Notes: a model not told the origin generated them from the letters alone. Positions 43,611 through 54,799 are shown, numbered from the stretch's first letter. The stretch: 64,000 nucleotides of DNA from Symsagittifera roscoffensis (GCF_963678635.1 NC_087070.1:30096390-30160389), one strand, 5' to 3'. Made by a program: numbers and translations.

Positions 43611-43878
43611 ATGGCTCCTGCTAAAGATAACGAAGACACGAATGTTGCTGTAGTGGTGCGTTGTCATCCAATGAATGATAATGAAAAAAATTACAGGAAA
43701 ATTGTTCGTGTTGATGAAATGAGAGGACAAATTATTGTAGAACACACAGGTGTAAATGCGGATGAGCCTCCCAAAACATTTACTTTTGATAATGTGTTCA
43801 GCGATACATCGAAACAGGCAGATGTCTACAATATTACGGCAAGAAAAATTGTGGACAATGTTTTGGAAGGATACAATG
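43611..43878 (+). CDS. KIF3A: Kinesin-2 motor subunit KIF3A, exon 1, copy 1
   Basis: It encodes the first 89 residues of the motor domain plus one base, ending VLEGYNG at a GT donor (43879). KIF3A is a subunit of heterotrimeric kinesin-2, the microtubule motor for anterograde intraflagellar transport. [18 protein letters not shown] and SKQADVYN match animal KIF3A better than KIF3B. The nucleotide-binding motif reads RCHP here; residue 19 is His (codon CAT) where kinesins have Arg (RCRP, as in copy 2). The start ATG directly follows a splice acceptor. Intron 1 (43879-43944) is 66 bp. Whether this copy is used is unknown; it may be a relaxed duplicate. Confidence 0.92.
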
Positions 43879-43944
43879 GTATTTTTTTCACTATTTCTAA
43901 TATCGTCGAAGTCGAATAATGTGAAACTTAAAACTGATTTTTAG

Positions 43945-44089
43945 GTACAATATTTGCGTATGGGCAAACTGGAACAGGAAAAACTTTTACAATGGAAGGC
44001 GTCAGAAGTCAACCGGAGCTGCGCGGAATAATACCAAATTCGTTTGCTCATATTTTCAGCCACATCAGAGAATGCGGAAAAACGAAACA
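43945..44089 (+). CDS. KIF3A: Kinesin-2 motor subunit KIF3A, exon 2, copy 1
   Basis: It continues with [19 protein letters not shown], the P-loop that binds ATP phosphate, then [22 protein letters not shown]. It ends two bases into a codon at a GT donor (44090, GTTAGT). The acceptor is TTTTTAG at 43944. It is identical to copy 2. Spliced straight to exon 3 (56806) the frame stays open; spliced to the acceptor before exon 1 copy 2 (49553) it would meet a TAA at once. Confidence 0.93.
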
Positions 44090-44090
44090 G

Positions 44091-44340
44091 TTAGTTTTTT
44101 GCCGAAAACTTATTAAATGTTTCTGCTTTTACCTCAAGCGTGTTCACTTCTTTCCACCATTTAGCGGATCCTTTTCTTAAATCTTTTGTCTGATTTGCTT
44201 TGATTTTGCATCGTATTCTGTTTCCAACTGATTCAGGTTTTGGCCTTTTGTCTTCGCGGTATGTTTTTTTTTCGTAGTAGTGTAGGTAGTGCCAGTCGGT
44301 CATATTCTGAAGTTTGACCTTGATTTTGGGGGAAACGGTA
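44091..44340 (-). pseudogene. Possible LINE fragment next to KIF3A exon 2 (copy 1)
   Basis: On the minus strand a frame includes [19 protein letters not shown] followed by [15 protein letters not shown]. This resembles the segment between endonuclease and RT of CR1/L2-type LINEs. It abuts the exon 2 donor. The duplicate is at 50039-50290. The rest of the intron to about 45480 shows no gene that I can support. Confidence 0.35.
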
Positions 44341-45479
44341 AATTTTGAAAAATTAGAATCGACCATTTCATGCTCAAGTTTATCGCAGCAACTGAAATAA
44401 GAAGTCAAGAAAATCAGAAGATTCGTGACATAATTGCGGGAAAGTTGACCGAAAATTGTTCTAGAGAAAATTGCTATTCGCAATTTTACCGAAATAACCA
44501 ATCGAGTAGAGCTGTCTTGTTTCCGACAGAGAAAATCGCGAATTCCTAAGTGCCATCGCTGGGCAAGAGAGAACCGTGATTGGGTAGGACGACGGTGAAG
44601 CTGCCCAATGGTCAAAACAAAACAACTTCTTGAGTTAAAACTATTTTTCCCTAAAACTTCTAGAGTTGCTTTACTTACATTATATGCTCAATTCTAGATT
44701 CGTGTCACTATTTGAGTACTTAATTTAATTTCTTGAGTGTATTTTCACTCAGTCATGTTGAGATTAGGCGGGTTTTAGGTTGATCCATCTGAAATGGATC
44801 AAACGTCCACTTTCCTATAAAAATTAGTGGTATGCTTAAGTTTCCAACCCTGTTTTTAACGGCGTTCGCGTGTTGTAGGTATTTAGAGACCTACCTAGCC
44901 ATGGGGGCGTTCTTTTTTCTAGAGGTAGTTTATTATAGTTTCTAGATTATTATTTCTATTTTGGCAGTGGCCTTAAAGCTGTAACATGATTTTGTAGTTC
45001 CATGTCTAAGCGAACCGAATTGGCTCCGTCAGAATGAGGTACAAAAACACAAGAGATAGTGTCCCTAGCATTGAGCCAATGGTTATATGACCTATTTTTC
45101 TTAAGCCTCATATGTGACATAAGCGAACGACTGTTACATGTTTTGAGGTATGGAGTGAGAACGTTGGGTCCATACTGCTGTTTCTAGCTGTTTTGAGAGG
45201 GCATGTTTCATTCAGCAGCTGGATCAGAAGTTTTTGGAGGTTATCTACTGGCGATTCCAAATTCTCATATGCCATTGTGATAATAACTAATCTAATGCCA
45301 ATGTGGAGTTTTTCTCAAATTTCATCACTCTACAATTTATGTTCACTTAAATAATGGATCAGCTCTGGTCTTTAAAAAAACTGCCCGGTGGTCGATCGCC
45401 ATTTATGTTCTGAGCGCTTCCGGCTTTTCGTAGAATGTCTTGTTTATGCAGAAAACTTTATCCAGCGTGTTAGAGTACC

Positions 45480-46990
45480 GCGTATGCGCCGATTTTGGGT
45501 CTGAGAGTCACCGGCGATAATGACTGGGAACTTTTACTGTGGTTCTCAAGTGTCCAGCGTCTACGTCGCGGAACAACCCGAGACTTCAATATCTCGGCCA
45601 ATGGGACACAATATATCCTCTATCTCTCTCTGTCGTTTTTATGGTTTGGGAGCAGCACATGCGGGCCGCTCTGCTCCACAACCTCCTTCAACGAGCTGTC
45701 ATCGAAACAAACCATGGGCCAAAGTGGCCTTGCGGAGTCTGCACGAAGAATGTAGCCTGGAACTGCTACTCAGTCCTCGCACCGGCTGCAAGCACTGGAT
45801 TCACCTGAAGTACTCGGGCCTGAACAGCACTAAAGACTGCAACAAGGGTTTCCGATGCAGAATCTGCTCAACCCCCCAGCCACAACCTGACCCTCCGACC
45901 ACACCCATCGTCTCCAGCAAAAAAACCCGGAAAATCTCAAGATTCTCCAGCTAAATTGCAATGGAATCAGAGGAAAAATTGACTAGATCCCCCACCCCAT
46001 GAACGAGAAGAATGTCTCAATTGCAGCACTCCAAGAAACGAAGAACAGCAAGTTCTCCGCTCCTGGTTGGGCTTGCGTCCGCACTGACAGGCCGAAAGGC
46101 AAAGGAGGAGGCTTAGCACTTCTTGTGACAAAGAATGTGAAATTCACAGTAGTAGCCCATCGACGACACCATCGAGCAACAAGCAATTGCCGTCAAGCTC
46201 GGAAACAAGGAGTTGACGATTGTCAACTGCTACATACCACCTCAATCGTCAGGCAACACCAGGTACAAAGCGTCACTTCAGCACCTGGCCACTCTGCTTC
46301 TCGGAGACTTAAGCGCCCGCAACGAGCTCTGGGACACAAGAGGAAACAGACACACGAGGCGATGACATTGCAGAAGCAATCATCGATTCTGAATGGGTCA
46401 TATTGAACGAAGATGTCCCCACCCGCTCTCCGGCGAATGGCTCGGAAACCTCTCCTGACATCTTTATGGCTAATAGCGACATTGCCGAGTGGACCGTCTC
46501 GACTGAACTGACCAGCGACCTCCTCCCGATCTACATCGGTCTTCTCGTCGACGAACACAAGACAATCGACAACCCCGAAAGAAGTTTCACCATCTTCACG
46601 AAAGCGGACGGTGAAGCTTCGCTAGGAATGCGAAGAAGAATTTGCTAAACTCCAGCCTCCTCGTGATGCCATTAGCAGCGAGAAGAGTTTCAGGCACATC
46701 GTGAACAAGGCTTCGGACCACCACAACCCTCGCGGCAGAGTGAAACACTTTGAACCGAACCACCTCCCGACTGAGGCCATCGAAGCTGCCAATCTGCGCG
46801 ACAGACTTCGCACTGACAACCCGTCCGACCCTCGCATTGCGGATTTGAACGCCAAAGTTGACAACGACGACAAGCAGAAAAAATGGAGAGAGAAAGTCAG
46901 TAGCATCTCCATCCGCACCAAGCCGGCGGAAACGTGGAAGTTTGTCAGGCAAATCAGAGGACAAACCTCCACTCCCGACAACCAAGGCAT
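45480..46990 (+). mobile_element. Jockey/I-type LINE 2, 5' part, truncated by the duplication junction
   Basis: It opens with a PHD-like cysteine cluster (45728-45875: PCGVCTKNVAWN in one frame, then GCKHWIHLKYSGL and FRCRICS in another). Endonuclease pieces follow (LQLNCNGIRGKID at 45950; NEKNVSIAALQETKNSKF; RTDRPKGKGGGLALLVTKN; 45999-46200). Later come pre-RT sequence with KWREKVSSI and ETWKFVRQIRG (46860-46970). It ends at 46990, where copy 2 of the duplication begins in PLE sequence. Several frameshifts are present. Confidence 0.8.
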
Positions 46991-47357
46991 AATATTCACG
47001 ACGAGGAAATTGAAAACTTGTATGCCCTCTCTAAAATCTTCCTTTTCCAGTGAACTGAAATCAAAAGTGGTGTACAGACTTGAAAGTTGTGGGTGCAAAT
47101 CCATCTATGTTGGCCAGACGGTTCGACATCTCACGACAAGGATTGAGGAACACCGAAAAGAGGATACCCCAGTTGGACAGCATATAAGGCAGTGTGGTAG
47201 TGAGCGTGGTAAGTCTGAGTTTAATGGGAAAATAATCGACCAGGCGTCCAGCAGCATCAAGTTACTTACATTAGAGGCGCTGCACATTAGGAAAGAGAGG
47301 CCGGCAATTAACACGCGCGACGAGTTTAGAAGTAGGGAGCTGACACTAAGGATATAG
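46701..47357 (+). other. Chimeric LINE-PLE open frame made by the duplication junction
   Basis: An uninterrupted frame of 218 codons starts in LINE 2 pre-RT sequence, crosses the junction at 46988-46991, and continues in frame through the PLE thumb end (IIFTTRKLKTCMPSLKSSF) and the complete GIY-YIG domain (SIYVGQTVRHLTTRIEEH ... LLTLEALHIRKERPAINT). It opens with GTG, with no ATG at the start. Expression is unknown; it could be pure accident. Confidence 0.7.
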
Positions 47358-47639
47358 TTCCAGAATCGAAAAATTCTGGCTAAAACCTCAAAATTTTGAA
47401 ACAACTTACATGTTAGCATAAAAATTAGCAACAAAACGAAAATGTGAAAATAAAAATGAAGAAAACTCTCAGAAATTTGTGACAAAATGTTGTAAAATGT
47501 TACATAATAGTCGTTACATAATTTCAGTGATATTTGTAAAGTTTTGATTGGTTGATTTTTAAAATTTTGAAGTAATGATGTGTGTGACACTTTTTATGAT
47601 CTTTGATCATTTTGTACAGATAGTTTAGAATTTTTAAAA

Positions 47640-47667
47640 CCTGAAGATGCACAAAATGTGCGAAAAC
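47640..47667 (+). other. Hammerhead-ribozyme-like motif, duplicated copy
   Basis: Identical to 41653-41680, carried along in copy 2 of the segmental duplication. Confidence 0.5.
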
Positions 47668-48633
47668 TTTTGTTTGAATTTACAATTTTAACGCTTTCTC
47701 TTAATAGATTTTGTTGTTTATTGTAATTATGCGTATCTAATGATGTTATATTATTTTTATGAATTGATAGAAAACATTTGACATACACTTGTGTATTGAA
47801 ATTAATTTCGATGTGCAAATAAAGTGTTCTTTTTTTTTCATTCGTACTTTTCGATATTTGACATTTTCGAGATTTGACGGAATTTAGGAATTAAAAAATC
47901 TTATTAAATGAAATTACCAACCATTTAATTGGGTGCTGTCAGATTACACTAAAAGCCTGCAGATTTGGATTCCAATCTATGTGGTTTTCCAATCCAGAGG
48001 TGCGTAACAAGCTAGTTGACCTGATTTTTTTTTAATTATTTTTTTATATGCAAGGGCCTTGCAATCTGGTATTAGTTTCCTGTAAACATTTTCCTGTAAA
48101 CAACATTGCCTCAGTATGATCTCCAATTTGAAGATCTCCATTCTCAGCGCGTTGCACTCTGAACTGCAGCGGTCGTCTCTCTGTTAGAAACTGCAACAGA
48201 TATATTTTTAGCATGTTAGAATTTTGAATATCCGTACCATTTTAATTTGCTTTTAAGGTTGTTTGTGGTTTTACCAACTTGTTTTCAGTTTCTTTTTTTA
48301 ATGTTTTTCGTTTTTGTCGGTGAAATAAGTTTCATTAATATTTCGGCTTATTGGCCTCATGTTGTGTCCTTCAATTAGCAAAATAGTCCCTTTTTTCCCT
48401 GTTTAGGAAGCTTCGGCCTATTTTATATTGCATTATTCGCCTCATATTTTGTCGTTTAATGATCTGGGGCTTAAACAACTTTTTTATTAGTTTTTAAGTA
48501 TCCTTTTTTCTAATTTCATTTTTTGTTTCTTTTTCTCGAGTTGATTAGTTTTGGGCCATGTTATATTGGCTGGTTGGCCTCAAATTTTGTCGTTTGACAA
48601 GCTAAGTTTTTGTGTGTGCTTCTGTGTTCTGAA

Positions 48634-49052
48634 GGGTGACGTCCCATTTGTACCAACGGTCATTTGTACCAAAATGAAAAATCGGTCCCATTTGTACCAA
48701 AATTATTCAACTCGATTTCTGATTGGTCGAATTGTGAGCCAACAAATTACTACACTAATTTTCTGCTGTTCAACAGAAAACTAAACAGCAGAATAGTGAC
48801 CGCCGCAGTCGCGCCAACGTGTTGCGAGCTTGCCTACAGAGGGTAGGACTCTATACGAAAATTAGAGCCGGTTATCGCCGCAAACCGGCGACGCGCGCGT
48901 AGCGCGCCCACCGGCGACTTTAAACCAAGAGCTTAAAGTAGTCGGCTTCATAATCTTAGGCCAATTGAATATTTTTGGTACTAACGCGATTGATTCTTTA
49001 TTTTGGTACAAATGGGACTGATTTATCATTTTGGTACTTGTGAATACCCACC
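48634..49052. mobile_element. hAT-type MITE, copy 3 (duplicate of copy 2)
   Basis: Identical in position and structure to 42647-43065, including the flanking GTTCTGAA repeats. It arose by the segmental duplication and not by transposition. Confidence 0.8.
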
Positions 49053-49274
49053 GTTCTGAAGGTAATGGGGAGATAAATTTTTCCATTAGTTTGTATGTCT
49101 TTTTGAATTTTTTTTGCTTGAAGGGGTTCCTCTCTGGTATTTTTGGCTTGTTTACTGCTTGATAATTTTTCTTCTGATTCGATTTTTTTGTCGTCTATTG
49201 TTTTTGTGTGAGTTTTTGATTCGTTTTGACAGATTTCGGTATTTCTGATTTTTTTTTCGATTTAGTGTCTGCTT

Positions 49275-49352
49275 AGTATTGTATAGCAAGTGGCAAGAAT
49301 CTCGGCTTCGCCTAGTATTGTATAGCAAGTGGCAAGAATCTCGGCTTCGCCT
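49275..49352. repeat. 39-bp minisatellite, two units, upstream of KIF3A exon 1 copy 2
   Basis: Two perfect units of the repeat seen three times at 43288-43404. Confidence 0.9.
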
Positions 49353-49558
49353 CTGTGTAATAAGCTGAGCTTTCGTTTCCTTGACTTATCTAAAAAACTA
49401 AAAAATATTCAAACGCAGTAATAACAGTTGATCTAAGATCTTAAAAATGATCGAAGGCTCTAACAGAAGCTAAAAAACAGTTAATTCAAAATATTTTATG
49501 CCGAACTAACTAGAAAAATAAATAAGACTTTTTTCAAATCACAATTGTTTCAGATAAA

Positions 49559-49826
49559 ATGGCTCCTGCTAAAGATAACGAAGACACGAATGTTGCTGTA
49601 GTGGTGCGTTGTCGCCCAATGAATGATAATGAAAAAAATTACAGGAAAATTGTTCGTGTTGATGAAATGAGAGGACAAATTATTGTAGAACACACAGGTG
49701 TAAATGCGGATGAGCCTCCCAAAACATTTACTTTTGATAATGTGTTCAGCGATACATCGAAACAGGCAGATGTCTACAATATTACGGCAAGAAAAATTGT
49801 GGACAATGTTTTGGAAGGATACAATG
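49559..49826 (+). CDS. KIF3A: Kinesin-2 motor subunit KIF3A, exon 1, copy 2
   Basis: Same exon as 43611-43878 but with the standard RCRP motif at residues 17-20, which contacts the nucleotide base in kinesins. The donor is GT at 49827 and the acceptor just before the ATG is at 49552-49553. This copy is nearest to exons 3 and 4 and is the one I expect to be used in a normal transcript. Its own upstream region is the duplicated one, with the PLE 3' end and a MITE. Confidence 0.95.
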
Positions 49827-49892
49827 GTATTTTTTTCACTATTTCTAATATCGTCGAAGTCGAATAATGTGAAACTTAAAACTGATTTTTAG

Positions 49893-50037
49893 GTACAATA
49901 TTTGCGTATGGGCAAACTGGAACAGGAAAAACTTTTACAATGGAAGGCGTCAGAAGTCAACCGGAGCTGCGCGGAATAATACCAAATTCGTTTGCTCATA
50001 TTTTCAGCCACATCAGAGAATGCGGAAAAACGAAACA
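49893..50037 (+). CDS. KIF3A: Kinesin-2 motor subunit KIF3A, exon 2, copy 2
   Basis: P-loop exon, GQTGTGKT, identical to copy 1. It ends with CA at the GT donor 50038. It joins exon 3 as CA+G (Gln), [14 protein letters not shown], which restores the KIF3A order. Intron 2 is then 50038-56805 and contains LINE 2 and a LINE 3 fragment. Confidence 0.95.
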
Positions 50038-50564
50038 GTTAGTTTTTTGCCGAAAACTTATTAAATGTTTCTGCTTTTACCTCAAGCGTGTTCACTTCTT
50101 TCCACCATTTAGCGGATCCTTTTCTTAAATCTTTTGTCTGATTTGCTTTGATTTTGCATCGTATTCTGTTTCCAACTGATTCAGGTTTTGGCCTTTTGTC
50201 TTCGCGGTATGTTTTTTTTTTCGTAGTAGTGTAGGTAGTGCCAGTCGGTCATATTCTGAAGTTTGACCTTGATTTTGGGGGAAACGGTAAATTTTGAAAA
50301 ATTAGAATCGACCATTTCATGCTCAAGTTTATCGCAGCAACTGAAATAAGAAGTCAAGAAAATCAGAAGATTCGTGACATAATTGCGGGAAAGTTGACCG
50401 AAAATTGTTCTAGAGAAAATTGCTATTCGCAATTTTACCGAAATAACCAATCGAGTAGAGCTGTCTTGTTTCCGACAGAGAATATCGCGAATTCCTAAGT
50501 GCCATCGCTGGGCAAGAGAGAACCGTGATTGGGTAGGACGACGGTGAAGCTGCCCAATGGTCAA

Positions 50565-51430
50565 AACAAAACAACTTCTTGAGTTAAAACTATTTTTCCC
50601 TAAAACTTCTAGAGTTGCTTTACTTACATTATATGCTCAATTCTAGATTCGTGTCACTATTTGAGTACTTAATTTAATTTCTTGAGTGTATTTTCACTCA
50701 GTCATGTTGAGATTAGGCGGGTTTTAGGTTGATCCATCTGAAATGGATCAAACGTCCACTTTCCTATAAAAATTAGTGGTATGCTTAAGTTTCCAACCCT
50801 GTTTTTAACGGCGTTCGCGTGTTGTAGGTATTTAGAGACCTACCTAGCCATGGGGGCGTTCTTTTTTCTAGAGGTAGTTTATTATAGTTTCTAGATTATT
50901 ATTTCTATTTTGGCAGTGGCCTTAAAGCTGTAACATGATTTTGTAGTTCCATGTCTAAGCGAACCGAATTGGCTCCGTCAGAATGAGGTACAAAAACACA
51001 AGAGATAGTGTCCCTAGCATTGAGCCAATGGTTATATGACCTATTTTTCTTAAGCCTCATATGTGACATAAGCGAACGACTGTTACATGTTTTGAGGTAT
51101 GGAGTGAGAACGTTGGGTCCATACTGCTGTTTCTAGCTGTTTTGAGAGGGCATGTTTCATTCAGCAGCTGGATCAGAAGTTTTTGGAGGTTATCTACTGG
51201 CGATTCCAAATTCTCATATGCCATTGTGATAATAACTAATCTAATGCCAATGTGGAGTTTTTCTCAAATTTCATCACTCTACAATTTATGTTCACTTAAA
51301 TAATGGATCAGCTCTGGTCTTTAAAAAAACTGCCCGGTGGTCGATCGCCATTTATGTTCTGAGCGCTTCCGGCTTTTCGTAGAATGTCTTGTTTATGCAG
51401 AAAACTTTATCCAGCGTGTTAGAGTACCGC
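50565..51430. other. KIF3A intron 2 sequence, copy 2
   Basis: AT-rich, the same as 44616-45480. It contains GATCCATCTGAAATGGATC, a small inverted repeat near 50730. I see no gene in it. Confidence 0.5.
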
Positions 51431-54400
51431 GTATGCGCCGATTTTGGGTCTGAGAGTCACCGGCGATAATGACTGGGAACTTTTACTGTGGTTCTCAAGT
51501 GTCCAGCGTCTACGTCGCGGAACAACCCGAGACTTCAATATCTCGGCCAATGGGACACAATATATCCTCTATCTCTCTCTGTCGTTTTTATGGTTTGGGA
51601 GCAGCACATGCGGGCCGCTCTGCTCCACAACCTCCTTCAACGAGCTGTCATCGAAACAAACCATGGGCCAAAGTGGCCTTGCGGAGTCTGCACGAAGAAT
51701 GTAGCCTGGAACTGCTACTCAGTCCTCGCACCGGCTGCAAGCACTGGATTCACCTGAAGGACTCGGGCCTGAACAGCACTAAAGACTGCAACAAGGGTTT
51801 CCGATGCAGAATCTGCTCAACCCCCCAGCCACAACCTGACCCTCCGACCACACCCATCGTCTCCAGCAAAAAAACCCGGAAAATCTCAAGATTCTCCAGC
51901 TAAATTGCAATGGAATCAGAGGAAAAATTGACTAGATCCCCCACCCCATGAACGAGAAGAATGTCTCAATTGCAGCACTCCAAGAAACGAAGAACAGCAA
52001 GTTCTCCGCTCCTGGTTGGGCTTGCGTCCGCACTGACAGGCCGAAAGGCAAAGGAGGAGGCTTAGCACTTCTTGTGACAAAGAATGTGAAATTCACAGTA
52101 GTAGCCCATCGACGACACCATCGAGCAACAAGCAATTGCCGTCAAGCTCGGAAACAAGGAGTTGACGATTGTCAACTGCTACATACCACCTCAATCGTCA
52201 GGCAACACCAGGTACAAAGCGTCACTTCAGCACCTGGCCACTCTGCTTCTCGGAGACTTAAGCGCCCGCAACGAGCTCTGGGACACAAGAGGAAACAGAC
52301 ACACGAGGCGATGACATTGCAGAAGCAATCATCGATTCTGAATGGGTCATATTGAACGAAGATGTCCCCACCCGCTCTCCGGCGAATGGCTCGGAAACCT
52401 CTCCTGACATCTTTATGGCTAATAGCGACATTGCCGAGTGGACCGTCTCGACTGAACTGACCAGCGACCTCCTCCCGATCTACATCGGTCTTCTCGTCGA
52501 CGAACACAAGACAATCGACAACCCCGAAAGAAGTTTCACCATCTTCACGAAAGCGGACGGTGAAGCTTCGCTAGGAATGCGAAGAAGAATTTGCTAAACT
52601 CCAGCCTCCTCGTGATGCCATTAGCAGCGAGAAGAGTTTCAGGCACATCGTGAACAAGGCTTCGGACCACCACATCCCTCGCGGCAGAGTGAAACACTTT
52701 GAACCGAACCGCCTCCCGACTGAGGCCATCGAAGCTGCCAATCTGCGCGACAGACTTCGCACTGACAACCCGTCCGACCCTCGCATTGCGGATTTGAACG
52801 CCAAAGTTGACAACGACGACAAGCAGAAAAAATGGAGAGAGAAAGTCAGTAGCATCTCCATCCGCACCAAGCCGGCGGAAATGTGGAAGTTTGTCAGGCA
52901 AATCAGAGGACAAACCTCCACTCCCGACAACCAAGGCATCAGGAAAATTCACACCGACTCAAGCAAGCTCAGCAACATGTTTTGCAAGCAGTTCGTCCCT
53001 CCCAGCAACTGAGCCAAAGGATGTCACAAGCACCGCAAGATCAGAAGGAGAACCGCCAAGCTCTGCCTGGACGACGCCCCAACGATTACACCTGAAGAAA
53101 ATGAACAAGCTATTAAACGTGCCAAGCCCTCGAAAGCAACTGGCCCTGATGAGATCACCAGCCTGCACCTGAAGAAACTAGGACCTCTCGCCGTTAAATA
53201 CTTGTGCAACACCTTCCAGATCTCCCTCAACACTGGCATCATTCCCACAATCTGGATAAAGTCCAATGTCATCCCTCTTCCCAAACCTGGCAAAGACCAC
53301 TGTTGGCAAGAGCTTGAGACCCATCAGCCTGCATTGCGCCACCGCCAATATCCTGGAAAGAATCCTCCTGCCTCACATTGGGACCAACTCCGTGTTACAG
53401 CCGACACAGCACGGTTTCCGCAAGCACTACTCAACCAACACAGCCCTTCACCACATTGTCGCCGACTTCACGCGCGGTTTCAACCAGAAGAAGCTTGCCG
53501 ACAGAGGACTATCCTAGTTGCGCTTGATCTCACCGCTGCCTTCGATGCGGTAGATCACAGTTGCCTCGCCGAGCGAATTCTGATCAACCCAGCGCCGAAC
53601 AGTATCAAACGCTGGATGATTAACTACTTGCAGGACAGACTAGCCAGAGTTAATTTTCGCGGGAGATGCTCGAAGCCTCGCAAAATAAGACCCGGTTTTG
53701 TTCAAGACGGTGTCGGGCCCTAACCCAGATGACCTCGTTGACTGACTTAACAGCTACAGTCACTGAATCTCACCATCTCTGAACACAAGTCGACAGTCAC
53801 TCTTTTCACTCTTCAGTCCGCTCAGGCCAACAAGCATTATCAGGTTCTCGTGCAAAGCAACATCCTGAAACTTGCGAAGACGCCCAAGCTGCTCGGAGTT
53901 ACCCTCGACGCAATGGTCTGCCTTGGACCGCACACCAGAGACATCGCTGCCAAAGCGCAGAAGATCAACGCAGTTCTCAAAGCCATCGCAGGTACAGCAT
54001 GGGGCATTGACCGCGAAACCCTCATGACTCTGTACAAAGCAACTAGCAGATCTGTCATCAACTACCGCTATTCTACGTGGCCCCATCATCAAAGACTGCC
54101 ACTGAAAACTACTACAACATGCACAGAACAAAGCACTCCGAATAACAACAGGATGCTACGTGACGAACATAGACGATCTACACAACAAACCACGAGTTCT
54201 TCCCATCAAAGAGCACACAAATATGCGTGAACAACAATATGCCGTCACCTGTTATAACTGGAGGCACCCCTGCCACTCACTAATCATCAAATCTCTCCTA
54301 CACCGACCACAGATGAAACCAGACCTGTTTTACAAATACGAAAACCAGCTACCGAATAGACAAATTGATGCGAAAGAAGTAAAAAGGCTACAAAAAGCAA

Positions 54401-54765
54401 TACACTAACAGACCGTCAGCGAAACCAGCAGAAACCTCAGACCGAACCCTGTTTATGGAAGCGCACCACCAGAAATACATGAAACAGAGTTCGTTACCTA
54501 GAGTCTGCAGAACACGCTTGGCACAACTCAGAAACGGATACTGTCGCTTATTGAATTCATACATGTCAACAATTGATGAAGAAATAGAAGACGTCTGTCC
54601 AAACTGCAACAACCCTGGTCACACAACCCAACATCTATTTGAATGCCCGGCCAACACAACAGAATTGACGGTTGATGCGCTCTGGAAGCAACCGGTGGAT
54701 GCATCAGCTTTTCTTAAACTCGAAGACGACTAGAGAGAGACGGCGGCTACAAACAACAACACCTT
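51430..54765 (+). mobile_element. Jockey/I-type LINE 2, full-length but internally deleted
   Basis: The first part duplicates 45480-46990; from 52940 on it is unique. The RT has KPSKATGPDEITSLHLKKLG (53124-53180), SNVIPLPKPGK (53262), PTQHGFRKHYSTNTALHHI (53400-53455), and motif A as VALDLTAAFDAVDH (53515-53555). Near 53730 the sequence jumps from YLQDRLARVNFRGR...GVGP to a region after the catalytic YADD, so motifs B and C are absent. The C-terminal part has LKLAKTPKLLGVTLD, ATSRSVINYRYSTWP and a final zinc knuckle CPNCNNPGHTTQHLFECPA (54593-54650) with ALWKQPVDASAFLKLEDD before the stop at 54733. These C-terminal motifs are typical of Jockey/I-superfamily LINEs. Many frameshifts. Confidence 0.85.
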
Positions 54766-54799
54766 TTACTGTTCTGAGCATTTGTTCACTGGCCTTTGA

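Larger units (their letters stand above)
41009..46990. repeat. Segmental duplication, copy 1
   Basis: The unit starts in PLE3 coding sequence (AATATTCACGACG) and ends in LINE 2 coding sequence (CCAAGGCAT), 5982 bp. Against copy 2 I count about nine base changes, a 5-bp gap (near 41076), one extra 39-bp repeat unit and a one-base length change in a T run, so identity is about 99.8%. It contains the PLE3 3' end, a MITE, the KIF3A upstream region, exons 1 and 2, part of intron 2 and the LINE 2 5' part. The two units abut directly with AT as the only shared bases at the join. Confidence 0.95.
46991..52939. repeat. Segmental duplication, copy 2
   Basis: 5949 bp, head-to-tail with copy 1. It keeps the TCAAA that copy 1 lacks in PLE3 and the CGC codon of the KIF3A RCRP motif, so it looks closer to the ancestral state. 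It continues without a break into the rest of LINE 2 and then the downstream KIF3A exons. Confidence 0.95.

Noticed and set aside
44341-44615. N-terminal part of a 174-codon minus-strand frame
   Set aside because: The sequence does not look like a protein family and lies in intron 2. Only its C-terminal part resembles a LINE segment, and only weakly.
41009-46990. Copy 1 of KIF3A exons as a processed pseudogene
   Set aside because: Introns, splice sites and upstream sequence are all retained, so it is a DNA-level duplication and not a retrocopy.
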